Shown piece after piece: positions 8,683 through 19,975 of a DNA stretch of 64,000 nucleotides. Origin of the DNA: SCUS01 sp966211675. GTDB lineage: Bacteria > Myxococcota_A > Polyangia > Polyangiales > Ga0077539. Numbering within the stretch: the stretch's first letter is position 1; each line of letters opens with the position of its first letter. Both the position numbers and the translations under genes were made by a program. The notes beneath the pieces were generated by a model. The model was not told where the DNA came from, did not search any database, and worked only from the letters and a program-made list of their open reading frames with translations. The DNA lies in contig CBIHPK010000001.1 in assembly GCA_966211675.1 (NCBI GenBank), forward strand, positions 124,001-188,000, written 5' to 3'.

Positions 8683-9849
8683 TCAGAGCAGGACGTCGTC
8701 GTCGATGGCGGCGTCGACCGGCTCGACGTGACCGTCGGCCGCGTCCTGGCTGGGGCCCGCATCGGTGTTCACCGTTCGAGGCACCGCGGTCGCCGGGATG
8801 CGATCGCAGACGGTCATCCCGGCGTCGCGCGCTCCCTCGTAGCAGAGCACGAACTCCGGAGTCGGGGTGCGCACGCCGTCGCCGCCGAGGAAGAACACCG
8901 TGGCCATGCGCGATCGCAGCAGCAGGTCGCCCTTCAGCCCGACGCGCTCGCTGCGCGCGATGACGTCTTCGGAGACGGCCTGCGCGGCGAGCTGCACCGA
9001 GTAGGTGGGCGGAAGGTCCGCGGCGCCTCGCCAGGCGGTGTCGCAGTCGAAGCCCGCGCCGCCCACGGGGGCCGTCTGGCCATAGGGGATGTTGCTCGCG
9101 AAGAGCACGTTGACGAAGGGCAGCGGGCTGGACGGCGGCAGGCTGTAGTTGATCGAGAGGTTGATGCGCTCGCCGGACGATCCGAGCGAGGCGTGCACCG
9201 CGCGGATGTCGAGCGTGTTGGCGGGGCAGGTGGTGCAGGCCTGGTCGCTGAGCAGGCCGAGCAGCCCGAACACTCGGCCGTCGCCGCCGAACTCGCTGGT
9301 GAAGAGCAGCGTCGACTGGCTCTGCGGGCCGATGTTCACCGTCAGCGACGCGATGGCGCCGCCGAGCGTGGAGGCGGTGGCGCAGTCCGCTCCGTGGGGC
9401 ACGAGCGCGAACTGCCAGCGGTCGTTGGTGGTGACCACCTGGCTGTTGAGCGCGAAGTGCTGGGAGACCATGGCGTACCCGACGCCGCCCGCGGGCCACT
9501 CGTTGAAGGGCACCGGCGCGTAGGGGCCGTCGCTGTTCTGGCGTCGCATGCACACGTCGACGGCGCCCAGGTTGGTGGCCATGTGCGCGAGGCGGACCAT
9601 CGCGTTGCCCGGCGGAGCGCAGCGGGGATCGCCCTGATCGACGGAGGGAGGCTGATCGACGGCGGTGACGTCCGGGGTGGTCGAGGGCTTGTCGATGGGG
9701 GCGGCGCCCGCGTCGAGGTCGGCGTCGAAGCTGGCATCGATGGTCAGGCCGCTGTCGGCCGCGCCCGGGGGGAGGCGGAAGTCGTTGAAGTCGAGGACGC
9801 AGCCGCCGCACGCGAGCGCCGCGAGCAGCCCGCCGAGCCGCGGGCTCAC
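8683..9849 (-). CDS. DUF4397-type lipoprotein
   Basis: 388 residues from a GTG at 9849 whose GTGA overlaps the stop of the upstream gene, implying translational coupling. The signal region is short, with candidate lipid Cys at 14 or 17, followed by an Asp-rich linker. Two regions match the DUF4397 pattern: VRLAHMATNLGAVDVCM and IRAVHASLGSSGERINL, each with the VR-x-H-A start and a following beta-rich segment. The C-terminus is acidic (Asp-rich last 25 residues). DUF4397 proteins are extracytoplasmic beta-sandwich proteins of unknown function. It pairs with the TPR/PEGA-like membrane protein directly upstream, so the two probably act together in the envelope. Confidence 0.72.
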   Translation of the reverse strand: MSPRLGGLLAALACGGCVLDFNDFRLPPGAADSGLTIDASFDADLDAGAAPIDKPSTTPDVTAVDQPPSVDQGDPRCAPPGNAMVRLAHMATNLGAVDVCMRRQNSDGPYAPVPFNEWPAGGVGYAMVSQHFALNSQVVTTNDRWQFALVPHGADCATASTLGGAIASLTVNIGPQSQSTLLFTSEFGGDGRVFGLLGLLSDQACTTCPANTLDIRAVHASLGSSGERINLSINYSLPPSSPLPFVNVLFASNIPYGQTAPVGGAGFDCDTAWRGAADLPPTYSVQLAAQAVSEDVIARSERVGLKGDLLLRSRMATVFFLGGDGVRTPTPEFVLCYEGARDAGMTVCDRIPATAVPRTVNTDAGPSQDAADGHVEPVDAAIDDDVLL

Positions 9850-10880
9850 AGCGTCCCCCCGACGCGCAGGGTCGCGCCGCCTGCGTTGAGGCCGACGTCG
9901 ACCTGCACCGGGGGGGGCGGGGCGTCGGAGGCCGTTCGCCCGCTGAGCCAGAAGAGCAGCAGGCCGCCGAGGGCGATGGCCGATCCGCTCGCGAGCAGCA
10001 CGTTGGCGAGGTCGCGGTGGAACTCGCCCCGGGTGACCAGCGCCTGGTCGCGCTCCTGCTGCGGCCGAGGCAGCAGGGTCTCGTACTCGGACCAGGCCAG
10101 CGTGCCGAAGACCACCCCGGTGACCACCGTGGCCACGCCCGCGGAGAGCGCGGTGACGCCGAGGACGCGCGTCGTCGACCACGGTCGCGAGGGCTCTGCG
10201 CGTCGCACCGGGACCTGCGAGAGCACCGCCGGCCGGGCCGCTCCACCGGACTCCGCCACGGCTTCGATGGCGGGCGCGGAGCGGTCGGCGCGGGGCGTGA
10301 GATCGACGAGCTCGTTGCCGCCGGGCGCGAGGATGAGGATCTCCCTCGCCGGGGCATAGCCGGGAGCGTCGAACTCGACGATGACCTCGCCCGGGGCGAA
10401 GGGGAGGGGAAAGCCGATGGCGGTGGCGGGCACCTCCGCCCCGGCCACCCGGATGGACGCGCCCGACGGAAGGTGCGGGAGCCGGACGGTGAGGAGCGCG
10501 ATGTCCCCGCGGATCTCGTCGGCCTCGGCGCGGGCGCTCTCCCGGGTGGCCGCGTAGCGGGGCTCGGTCACGGCCCGTCGCTCGGCGTCGCTCGCCGCGC
10601 GCTCGAGGGTCGCGAAGGCCTCCGGCAGGCGGCCGAGACGGCGCAGCGCGCGGCCGAGGTACATGCGGGTGTTGGGGCTGTCGACGAGGTCGAGCGAGCG
10701 GCGGAAGTCATCCAGCGCGCCGGGGAAGTCCTTGGCGCGGAAGCGGTCTCGCCCGGACACGTAGAGGTCCTGCGCGCGCGTCTCCACGGAGAGCGTCGGC
10801 GCGTCCGCATGGGGCGTCTGGGCAACCGCGCTCAGCGGAGCCAATGACGCTGCCAGCAGGATGGGACACAGCAGACGCAT
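9846..10880 (-). CDS. TPR/PEGA-like membrane protein with signal peptide
   Basis: 344 residues. A Sec signal peptide (1-21, ending SAVAQ) is followed by a TPR-like helical segment (about 30-110, for example ARDRFRAKDFPGALDDF-type repeats), a beta-rich PEGA-like region (about 125-195) ending in a Gly-Tyr-type turn, then two hydrophobic segments (about 235-260 and 295-315) with a charged stretch between. This arrangement is common in myxobacterial genomes next to Ser/Thr kinases, and one lies immediately upstream on the same strand. Function is unknown; an envelope scaffold is a guess. There is no clear Shine-Dalgarno at the ATG. Confidence 0.75.
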   Translation of the reverse strand: MRLLCPILLAASLAPLSAVAQTPHADAPTLSVETRAQDLYVSGRDRFRAKDFPGALDDFRRSLDLVDSPNTRMYLGRALRRLGRLPEAFATLERAASDAERRAVTEPRYAATRESARAEADEIRGDIALLTVRLPHLPSGASIRVAGAEVPATAIGFPLPFAPGEVIVEFDAPGYAPAREILILAPGGNELVDLTPRADRSAPAIEAVAESGGAARPAVLSQVPVRRAEPSRPWSTTRVLGVTALSAGVATVVTGVVFGTLAWSEYETLLPRPQQERDQALVTRGEFHRDLANVLLASGSAIALGGLLLFWLSGRTASDAPPPPVQVDVGLNAGGATLRVGGTL

Positions 10881-10940
10881 GGTCAGACCAGTTCATCTAT
10901 ACGCTGAACCAGCCGTCCTGACACGTAAACAGGCCGCTAC

Positions 10941-12368
<1,428 letters not shown>

Positions 12369-12477
12369 GACGGAACCCACAGACTGTATCGGCCGCGGCA
12401 CTCCGCCGCAAATCGCATCCTGCGACGCGACTCGCGACGGCCGGTGACATCGGGTAGGAAAGTCCTCCCCGTGCCCG
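12369..12477. promoter_or_regulatory. Divergent promoter region, kinase gene and tamB
   Basis: 109 bp between two divergent starts must carry both promoters. I do not see a clear sigma-70 match. An AGGAAAG word 16 nt upstream of the tamB ATG may be a distant ribosome-binding site. Confidence 0.35.
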
Positions 12478-15400
12478 ATGCCTGACGATCGACCAGCGCC
12501 GCAGAAGGTCAGGTTCCGCCCGCGGTTCCGGTGGTTCTCGGCGCTCGCTCTCGCGGTGCTCGTCGTCGGGGTGCTCGTCGTGCGCAGCGACCGCTTCGCC
12601 CGCCGCGTCGCGAAGGAGATACACGACCAGGTATTCGCCGCCACCGGGCTCGACCTCACCTACGGGAGCGTCCGCTTCTCGCCGACCGCCGTCGCCGTGG
12701 AGATCCGCGACATCCGGGTGCGCCGCCCGCTCGCCGGGTGCGCCCCGCTCGTCACGCTGGAGTCGCTGGAGGTGATCCCCTCGCTCGGCGACCTGCTGCG
12801 CGGCAACGCCCGGCTCTCCCGCGTGGTCGTCGACGGCGGCTCGGTGGACCTCGCCTTCGAGCGCCTCGCGGGCGGCGCGGTGGAGCTGCGCTGCGGTCCC
12901 GTCCTGCGCCCGAGCGGCGGCGGCGGAAGCGGGGACGTGCCCCTCTACGACGTGGCCATGAGCGACGTGCGCGTGCGGGTGCGCCACCCCGACGCGGGGG
13001 ACTTCACGCTCGGCTCCGTCGACCTCGACCTGCTCAACCTCGGGCGCCAGCGCTGGTCCGTCGGGCTGCTCGCGGTGGACTCGGTCGGGCACTCGCGCTT
13101 CTTCGACGGGCCCATCCCCAGGGTGGAGGCGCGGCTCACCGCCGACCTGCGCACGGGCGTGATCTACGTGGCCTCGGCGCAGCTCCTCGCGGGCCGCACC
13201 GCGCTGCGGGTGCGCCAGGCGCGGCTCGACCCGTCGACGCGGCAGCTCAGCGTCGACGCCCGCGTCGAGGCGCACCTGGAGGACATCCTCGAGCGCATCC
13301 CGAGCGCGCCGCAGCTGGAGGGCGCGGTCACCGTCGACCTCGCCGGCGAGGTGGCCGACCTCGCGGACCCGCGCCGCAGCTTCCACGCGACCGTCGCGCT
13401 CACGGCCCTGGGGCTCGCGCTCCACGCGCCGGACCAGTCCACCGGGGAGATGCTGCGGTACAACCTCGGCGACCGCGTGTCGGCGAGAGTGACCGCCGAC
13501 CCGGCGCGCGTGGTGGTCACCGACCTCTCCGGAGGCTACGCGGGCGCCACGCTGCGCTCCGATCGCATCACCCTCGGGCTGACGGCGCCGATGCCCATCG
13601 AGGGGACGCTCGCGATCCGCGGCCTCGACTTCACGCAGCTGATGAGGGACGTCACGGTGACGCCGCGCACCAAGGTGCTCTGGACGCTCTCCGGCGACGC
13701 GCACCTGAGCGGCGGCCTCGCGCCCATGCACCTCGTGGCGGACTTCCGCGACATGGAGACGAGGGAGTTCTCGATCCTGCGGGACTACTTCATCGTGATG
13801 CCGCAGCGGCCCATCGTGCACGTGCCGAGGGCCCGCATCAGCCTGCGCATGGAGGTCGACGACGTCTCCGTCTCCTGGAACGACTGCGTCGTCGCCTTCG
13901 GCCAGTCGCGCGCCTCGGTGCGGCGCATCCGCGTGCGGACCTCGCACGACACGGACGACTCGGACGGCCACGACACGGACCTCAAGATCGAGGGCCTCGA
14001 CGTGCAGCGCCTCCACCTCGCGGACCTCGGGAGCATCGCGGACATCCCCATCGCGGGCGAAGGCTCGGCGACGGTGGCGCTCAGCGACGACTTCGAGCAC
14101 CCGAGGGTGCACGGCGTCGCGCGCATCCAGGGCTTCACGTTCAACACCTTCCCCTTCGGCGACCTCGCGACGGCGCCCGGCACCGAGTGGGTGCTCCTCG
14201 ACGACCGCGTCGACGCCGCGCGGATGGAGGGCAGCCACCGTCGCTCGCGGTACACCATCCGCGACGCCTACCTCGACTTCCGCCGGTACTCGATGCGCGC
14301 CGGGGCCCGCCTGCACGCCGACCCGATGGAGCTCGCGGACTTCTACGACATGTTCCACTTCGACGGCGACCCGACCTTCACGCCCTACGACGGGCGCGGG
14401 GTGGTCGACGCCAACGTGGACTACGTGCTCGGCCGCCCCGGCGACGACCGCGACGGGGTGATGACCGCGGACGTGACGATCCAGCGCGCGCAGGCCACGG
14501 CCTTCGGCGAGGGCATCTCGGACGTCGACGCGAGGCTCTCCTACGTGTGGCTGCGGCGGCGCGACGGCGTCCGCGGCGCGAGGGTCAACCTCGACCATTT
14601 CACCGGCACCAAGGGCGGCGCCCCGCTCCGCGCGAGCGGCGCGATGGACCTCGGCGCCCGCATGCACTTCGTCGCCGAGGTGCGCGACGTGCCCGTCTCC
14701 GCCTTCGACCTCGCGCGGGCGAGCCACGTCCCGGCGAGCGGCCGCGTCTCGGCGCTGGTCACCGTCGAGGGGACGCCGGACGCGCCGCGCTACATCGGCG
14801 ACGCGCGCTTCCGCGACCTCGTGCTGCTCGACCGCCCGCTCGGCGACCTCGACGTGCACGTCTCGCAGCTCCCCGAGGGGCCGATCGCCACGCGGCCCGA
14901 CGAGCGCCCGCCCATCGGCCGCATCGACCTCTCCTTCGGGGCGCTGTCGGACCAGCTCCGGCTCGACCTCACGCTGCGCGTGCCGTGGGAGCCGACCCGC
15001 TGGCGCGACGCCCTCGGCGAGACGCACCCCACCTGGGAGCGCTCCTGGGGTCGCTCGTCGGTGCACACGCACGTCGCGACGCGCGGGCCGGTGGACCTGC
15101 TCCCGTGGCTCCCGCCGTCGATGCTCGCCCGCCTCGGCGCCGACGCGCGCGTGGTCGCGGGCTTCGACCTCGCGGTGGACGAAGGACGCCTCGACCAGAT
15201 GGCCCTCGCCACGGGCCGGGCCACGCTCTCGGCGCTCGACGTCCAGGCGCAGGGGCTGCCGGTGCGGCTGGGCGCCGGGTCCGTGCTGGCGCTCTGCTTC
15301 CACCAGGGCGTGGTGTGGGTCGCGCCGCCGGAGTCCATGGGCTGCGGCGCTCCCCCGGCGGGCGGGGCCGCGCCGGCCTTCGACCTCGCGCGCCCGCTCC

Positions 15401-16836
15401 TCGTCGGGCCCGACGGCACCCGGCTGTGGGTCGAAGGCTCGGCCAACGTCGCGCAGGACTTCTCCATCTCCGGCTTCGACGTGCGGGCGCGCGGCGACGC
15501 GGACCTCTCCCGGGTCGCCGCCCGCGTGCCGCAGCTCACCTTCGGCCGCGGGGTCGGCGTGTTCAACCTCCGGGCGCGAGGCACCCCGGAGCGGCCGTCG
15601 GTGTCCGGGAGCGTGGAGCTGCACGACGCGAGCCTCGGCGTGTCGGGCCTCGCGTCGCCCCTGCGCGAGATCGAGCTCGACCTGCGCGTCGAGGGGACCG
15701 AGGCGATCCTGCGTCGGGCGAGCGCGCGCTACGGCCAGGGGCAGATCGCCTTCACGCACCCGGACTCGCCCGCGATGGTGCGCTTCGACGGCACGCGCCT
15801 CGACCGGCTCGACGTGCCCATCCTCGTGCGCGACCTCTCGCTCGCGCCCGGCGACGGGATCGAGCTCGCGGCCAACGTCGACGCTCGCCTGCGCTGGCAG
15901 GGCGGCGAGGAGCTCCCGCTGCTCCAGGGGGTGGTCGACCTCACCCGGGCCCGGTACACGCGCCCGATCCCCCTCTCCGCGGACGTCGCGGGGCGACTGC
16001 AGGGCCGGGCTGCGGAGCCGCCCGCCGCCTACGACCCGGCGAGGGACTTCGTGCGGCTCGACGTGCAGTTCCGCACGCCGACGCCGATGCGCATCGCCAA
16101 CAACCTCGCGGATGCCGAGCTGCGGCTCGACGAGACCCGGCCCTTTCGCGTGGTCGGCACCCTCCAGCGCCCCGGCATCGTCGGCAGCATGCACATCACC
16201 CGCGGGGTGCTGCGCGTCTACGAGAACGAGTTCGAGGTGCGCCGCGGCGTCGTGGACTTCGACAGCCCCGACCGCGTCGCCGCGCGCTTCGACATCTCCG
16301 CGCAGACGGAGGTGCGCCGCACCGGGGACAGCGCGCGCAGCCAGTGGCGCGTCGGGCTGCACGCGCACGGCACGCCGGAGCAGTTCTCCGTCGACCTCTC
16401 CGCGGAGCCGTCGCTCTCGCGAGAGGACATCGTGCTGATGCTCCTCTTCCGCCTCACGCGCGTGGAGCTCGAGCGCATCGGCGCCATCAACGCCGCGCAG
16501 ACCCTCGCGGTGGAGGCGCTCTCCCGAGGCCTCGGGCTCGACCGGCTCCTCGGGCGCGTGCTCCCGGTCTTCGACGACGTGCGCATCGGCAGCGCGTACA
16601 ACCCGCGCACCAACCGCACGGAGCCGCAGGTGTTCCTGGGGAGGCAGGTCTTCGACTGGCTGCGGCTCGGCGGCTCCACCACCGCCAGCGAGAACCCCAT
16701 CGCGCGCTTCACCGCCGACCTGCGGCTGCGCGGCGGCCTCGGCATCCAGGCCCTGGTCGAGAGCGCCAACAACCAGCTCGGCACCGTCAACGCCAACGCC
16801 GGCGCCGACCTGCGCTGGCGGATGGAGTTCCAGTGA
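12478..16836 (+). CDS. tamB: TamB-family translocation and assembly module protein
   Basis: 1452 residues, within the usual size of TamB. A single N-terminal membrane anchor (about 18-38) after a basic stretch is followed by more than 1000 residues of repetitive beta structure, as in the long lipid-transporting groove of TamB/AsmA-like proteins. The C-terminal about 340 residues are the conserved TamB domain, with blocks such as VGTLQRPGIVGSMHITRG, SREDIVLMLLF and an SAYNPRTNR segment. It should span the periplasm from the inner membrane, moving phospholipid and assisting Omp85-dependent outer-membrane insertion. Its stop overlaps the GTG of the Omp85 gene by 4 bp, so the partner is encoded next door. 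The order is tamB first, the reverse of enterobacterial tamA-tamB. Confidence 0.93.
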   Translation: MPDDRPAPQKVRFRPRFRWFSALALAVLVVGVLVVRSDRFARRVAKEIHDQVFAATGLDLTYGSVRFSPTAVAVEIRDIRVRRPLAGCAPLVTLESLEVIPSLGDLLRGNARLSRVVVDGGSVDLAFERLAGGAVELRCGPVLRPSGGGGSGDVPLYDVAMSDVRVRVRHPDAGDFTLGSVDLDLLNLGRQRWSVGLLAVDSVGHSRFFDGPIPRVEARLTADLRTGVIYVASAQLLAGRTALRVRQARLDPSTRQLSVDARVEAHLEDILERIPSAPQLEGAVTVDLAGEVADLADPRRSFHATVALTALGLALHAPDQSTGEMLRYNLGDRVSARVTADPARVVVTDLSGGYAGATLRSDRITLGLTAPMPIEGTLAIRGLDFTQLMRDVTVTPRTKVLWTLSGDAHLSGGLAPMHLVADFRDMETREFSILRDYFIVMPQRPIVHVPRARISLRMEVDDVSVSWNDCVVAFGQSRASVRRIRVRTSHDTDDSDGHDTDLKIEGLDVQRLHLADLGSIADIPIAGEGSATVALSDDFEHPRVHGVARIQGFTFNTFPFGDLATAPGTEWVLLDDRVDAARMEGSHRRSRYTIRDAYLDFRRYSMRAGARLHADPMELADFYDMFHFDGDPTFTPYDGRGVVDANVDYVLGRPGDDRDGVMTADVTIQRAQATAFGEGISDVDARLSYVWLRRRDGVRGARVNLDHFTGTKGGAPLRASGAMDLGARMHFVAEVRDVPVSAFDLARASHVPASGRVSALVTVEGTPDAPRYIGDARFRDLVLLDRPLGDLDVHVSQLPEGPIATRPDERPPIGRIDLSFGALSDQLRLDLTLRVPWEPTRWRDALGETHPTWERSWGRSSVHTHVATRGPVDLLPWLPPSMLARLGADARVVAGFDLAVDEGRLDQMALATGRATLSALDVQAQGLPVRLGAGSVLALCFHQGVVWVAPPESMGCGAPPAGGAAPAFDLARPLLVGPDGTRLWVEGSANVAQDFSISGFDVRARGDADLSRVAARVPQLTFGRGVGVFNLRARGTPERPSVSGSVELHDASLGVSGLASPLREIELDLRVEGTEAILRRASARYGQGQIAFTHPDSPAMVRFDGTRLDRLDVPILVRDLSLAPGDGIELAANVDARLRWQGGEELPLLQGVVDLTRARYTRPIPLSADVAGRLQGRAAEPPAAYDPARDFVRLDVQFRTPTPMRIANNLADAELRLDETRPFRVVGTLQRPGIVGSMHITRGVLRVYENEFEVRRGVVDFDSPDRVAARFDISAQTEVRRTGDSARSQWRVGLHAHGTPEQFSVDLSAEPSLSREDIVLMLLFRLTRVELERIGAINAAQTLAVEALSRGLGLDRLLGRVLPVFDDVRIGSAYNPRTNRTEPQVFLGRQVFDWLRLGGSTTASENPIARFTADLRLRGGLGIQALVESANNQLGTVNANAGADLRWRMEFQ

Positions 16837-19800
16837 GGGGGCTGCGCGCTCGACTCCTGCTGTGCCTCGCGCTCGCCGGCGCCCCGGCCGCCGCCCAGAC
16901 CGTGACCGACGAGGAGGCCACGCCCGAGGCGCCCTCCGCCGCGCCCCTGAGCGAGGCGAGCGAGCTGTCGGGGCCCATCGTGTCGGTGCGCGTCGAGCCC
17001 GCGCTGCCCGGGGAGAACCCGTGGGTGCGCACGGGCCTGGCCCCCGGGGCGGTGTTCAGCGCGTCGCGGGCCCGGGAGGCGCTGCGCATCGCCCTCGCCA
17101 GCGGGACCTTCGCGGAGGCCCGAGTGAGCGCCCACGAGGCGCCCGGAGGGGTCGAGCTCGTCGTGCGCGGCGAGCGTCGCTACCGGCTGCAGTCGTACTC
17201 GATCCGCGGCGTCGGGGCGCGCTCGCTGGACGACGTCGACGAGGAGCTGGGGCTGCGCGCCGGGGCGGCGGTGACCGCGTCGAGGGTGCAGGCCGCGCTC
17301 GTGCGCGTCGAGGCGGGCTATCGCGACGCGGGCTTCCCGGAGCCGAGGGTGACGAGCCGCTGGCGGGAGACCGACGACCCGAGCGTGCGCGTGCTGGTCG
17401 TCGAGGTGGAGGAGGGCGCTCCGCAGCGGGTGGCGGAGGTGCGCTGGCCGGGCGCTCCGCCGGACGCGATCGAGGCGCTGCGCGAGGCCTTCGACCTGCC
17501 CGAGGGGACCATCGCGGCGCCGTCGCGGCTGCGCACCGGCCTCACCGCGGCGCGCCGGGCGCTGCGGACCGCGGGCTACCTCGCGGGCTCGCTCGCGACG
17601 CCGCTGGTGCGCGCGGAGGGGGCGCGCGTGGTGGTCGAGGTCGCGGTCACCTCGGGGCCTCGCTACCGGCTGGCCTGGCAGGGCGTGCGGGTGCTCCCGG
17701 TGGAGGACCTGGGCGAGGCGCTCGACCTCGCGGAGGAGGGCCTGGACGGCGCCGGCATCGACGCGATCGTCGCGCGGGTGCGGACCTTCTACGTGCGCCG
17801 CGGCTACGCGGAGGCGGAGGTCAGCGCGGTGGTGGCGGACGACGGACCGGGCGCGAAGGTGCTGCGGGTGACGGTGCGCGAGGGCGTCCCGGCGCTGCTG
17901 GGCACGCTGCGCTTCGTGGGCGCGAGGGCGCTCTCCGAGGCGACCCTGCGCGCGGCCTTCGTCGCGGCGGTGGTCGAGGCCGTGCCCTCGGAGCCGAGGC
18001 CCTACGCGGGCCCGCGCGACCGCGAGCGGACCTACGTCGAGGCCCTGGTCGACGGCGCCGCGCGAGAGCGCCTGGTGCAGCGGCTGCGAGACCTCGGGTA
18101 CCTCGACGCGACCGTGTCGACGCCGGAGCGGGTGTGGCATCGCAGCGCGCAGCGGGGCCCGGCGGGCTACCGCCACCCGGACGTGGTCGACCTGCGCTTC
18201 ACGGTGGTGGAGGGGCCTCGCACCTACCTGGAGGAGCTTCGCCTGGAGGGCAACGTCGAGCGCGCCACGGCGGACCTCGCGGAGGCCCTGGACCTGCGCG
18301 TGGGCGTGCCGCTCTCGTACCTCGCCATCGAGGAGGCGCGCATCCGGCTCACGGCCTGGTACCGCGAGGAGGGCTACGCCTTCGTGCGCGCGGAGCCCGC
18401 GATCGAGCGCTCGCCGGACCACACCCGGGCGCGGCTGCGGGTGGTCGTGCACGAGGGTCCGAGGGTGCGCCTCGGGGCGGTGGTGATCGAAGGCAACCGT
18501 CGCACGCCGGAGCACGTGATCCGGCCGCGCATGACGCTCGCGGAGGGCGACTGGTACCGCGCCTCGGAGGTGCAGGCGACGCAGCAGCGGCTCGGCGAGC
18601 TCGGCCTCTTCGGCGGCGTCAACGTCGGCCTCGAGGACCCGGACCTGGAGGCGCCGCTGAAGGTGCTTCGCGTGCAGCTGGTCGAGCGCCGACCGCAGTC
18701 GCTGGAGCTGCGCGGCGGCTACTCGCTGGGCGAGGGCGTGCGCTTCGGCTTCGAGTACACCCACCTCAACGTCTTCAGCCGCGCGGTGTCCTTCACGCTG
18801 CAGGCGCGCGCGGGCTACCTGCTGCAGATCCCCAACGTCACGCCGACCTTCCCCCCGGAGATCAACCCGAGCTTCTCGGACCTGCTCAACTGGCGCGTCG
18901 CGGCCTCGATGGGCTTCCCCTTCGTGCCGCTGCTCGGCCCCTCCTGGGGCGCCACGGTGGACCTCTCCACGGTGCGCCAGCTCCAGCCGCCCTTCTACGC
19001 GCTCGCCTCGCACAGCGTCGGCGCCTCGCTGCTCTTCTCGGCGCTGCGGCACTTCACGGTCACCTTCACGGGTGAGCTCCAGTACGTGATCACGCAGCCC
19101 TTCGGCGCGGAGACCATCGAGGCGCTGGTGCGCGACTACCCCATGCGCTGCCTCGCCAACAACAACACCCCGGAGGCGTGCACGGCCTTTCAGCAGGTGC
19201 TGATCCAGCAGCTGCTTCGCTACTCCGACGGCGAGTCGGTGCTGGGGGCCTTCCGCGTGGGGCTCCAGTACGACCGGCGCAACAGCGCGCTCTCGCCCAC
19301 GCGGGGCTTCGTGGCCTCGGTGACCGCCGAGTCGCTGCAGGTGATCTCCGCGTCGAACCCCAACCTCTCGCCCTTCACCTTCCACCTGACGGCGCGCGTG
19401 ACGGGCTACGTGCCCATCCCCATCGGTCGCATGGTGCTGCTGCTGAGCGGCCGCGCGGGGCGCAACTTCGGCGGCGGCGACGCGCAGAGCACGCACCCCT
19501 CGCGGCGCTTCTGGCTCGGCGGCGCGGACGCCATGCGCGGCTGGCAGCAGAACCAGCTCATCCCGCAGGACCTCATCGACGCGGCGCTCACGGACCCGTC
19601 GTCGTCCAACCCGCTGGTGCGGGGCTCGTCGGGCGGAGAGTTCTTCATGGTGGCCGTGGCCGACCTGCGCATCCCGACGCCGCTCTGCACGCCCTTCGGG
19701 TGCGTGCAGCTCGGGGCCTTCGTGGACGTGGGCAACCTATGGGCGCGCCCGCCGGCGCTCGACCAGCTCTACCGACTGCGCGTCTCGCCCGGCTTCGGCG

Positions 19801-19919
19801 TGCGTCTCGACTCTCCCTTCGGGCTCATCTCCATCGACTTCGGCTTCAACCCGTGGCGCGTCCCCGAGGTGGGGGAGCGCACCTGGAACTTCCAGTTCTC
19901 GCTGGGCTCGGTGACCTGA
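16833..19919 (+). CDS. Omp85-family outer-membrane assembly protein with about seven POTRA domains
   Basis: 1028 residues from a GTG at 16833 within the tamB stop (GTGA overlap). The start gives a signal peptide ending in APAAAQ (about residue 21). I count about seven POTRA-like repeats (roughly residues 47-113, 115-192, 193-272, 273-348, 349-470, 471-552 and 553-632), each ending in the VxVxEG type of strand. The 16-stranded barrel follows (about 640-1028), with SPTRGF, FWLGGADAMRGW (equivalent of the conserved VRGF/IRGF loop 6) and a C-terminal aromatic strand ending WNFQFSLGSVT. TamA normally has three POTRA and BamA five. Because it is coupled to tamB it may be the TamA equivalent, but it could also be the main BamA. 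Confidence 0.9.
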   Translation: MRGLRARLLLCLALAGAPAAAQTVTDEEATPEAPSAAPLSEASELSGPIVSVRVEPALPGENPWVRTGLAPGAVFSASRAREALRIALASGTFAEARVSAHEAPGGVELVVRGERRYRLQSYSIRGVGARSLDDVDEELGLRAGAAVTASRVQAALVRVEAGYRDAGFPEPRVTSRWRETDDPSVRVLVVEVEEGAPQRVAEVRWPGAPPDAIEALREAFDLPEGTIAAPSRLRTGLTAARRALRTAGYLAGSLATPLVRAEGARVVVEVAVTSGPRYRLAWQGVRVLPVEDLGEALDLAEEGLDGAGIDAIVARVRTFYVRRGYAEAEVSAVVADDGPGAKVLRVTVREGVPALLGTLRFVGARALSEATLRAAFVAAVVEAVPSEPRPYAGPRDRERTYVEALVDGAARERLVQRLRDLGYLDATVSTPERVWHRSAQRGPAGYRHPDVVDLRFTVVEGPRTYLEELRLEGNVERATADLAEALDLRVGVPLSYLAIEEARIRLTAWYREEGYAFVRAEPAIERSPDHTRARLRVVVHEGPRVRLGAVVIEGNRRTPEHVIRPRMTLAEGDWYRASEVQATQQRLGELGLFGGVNVGLEDPDLEAPLKVLRVQLVERRPQSLELRGGYSLGEGVRFGFEYTHLNVFSRAVSFTLQARAGYLLQIPNVTPTFPPEINPSFSDLLNWRVAASMGFPFVPLLGPSWGATVDLSTVRQLQPPFYALASHSVGASLLFSALRHFTVTFTGELQYVITQPFGAETIEALVRDYPMRCLANNNTPEACTAFQQVLIQQLLRYSDGESVLGAFRVGLQYDRRNSALSPTRGFVASVTAESLQVISASNPNLSPFTFHLTARVTGYVPIPIGRMVLLLSGRAGRNFGGGDAQSTHPSRRFWLGGADAMRGWQQNQLIPQDLIDAALTDPSSSNPLVRGSSGGEFFMVAVADLRIPTPLCTPFGCVQLGAFVDVGNLWARPPALDQLYRLRVSPGFGVRLDSPFGLISIDFGFNPWRVPEVGERTWNFQFSLGSVT

Positions 19920-19975
19920 GGGCCCTGCGTCGGAGAGTCTTGACGCTCGCTCGGCACCTCGCGCACCGTCGCGCC

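Noticed and set aside
16833..19919. Naming the Omp85 gene bamA or tamA outright
   Set aside because: The domain count fits neither standard form and I cannot see whether another BamA exists in the genome.
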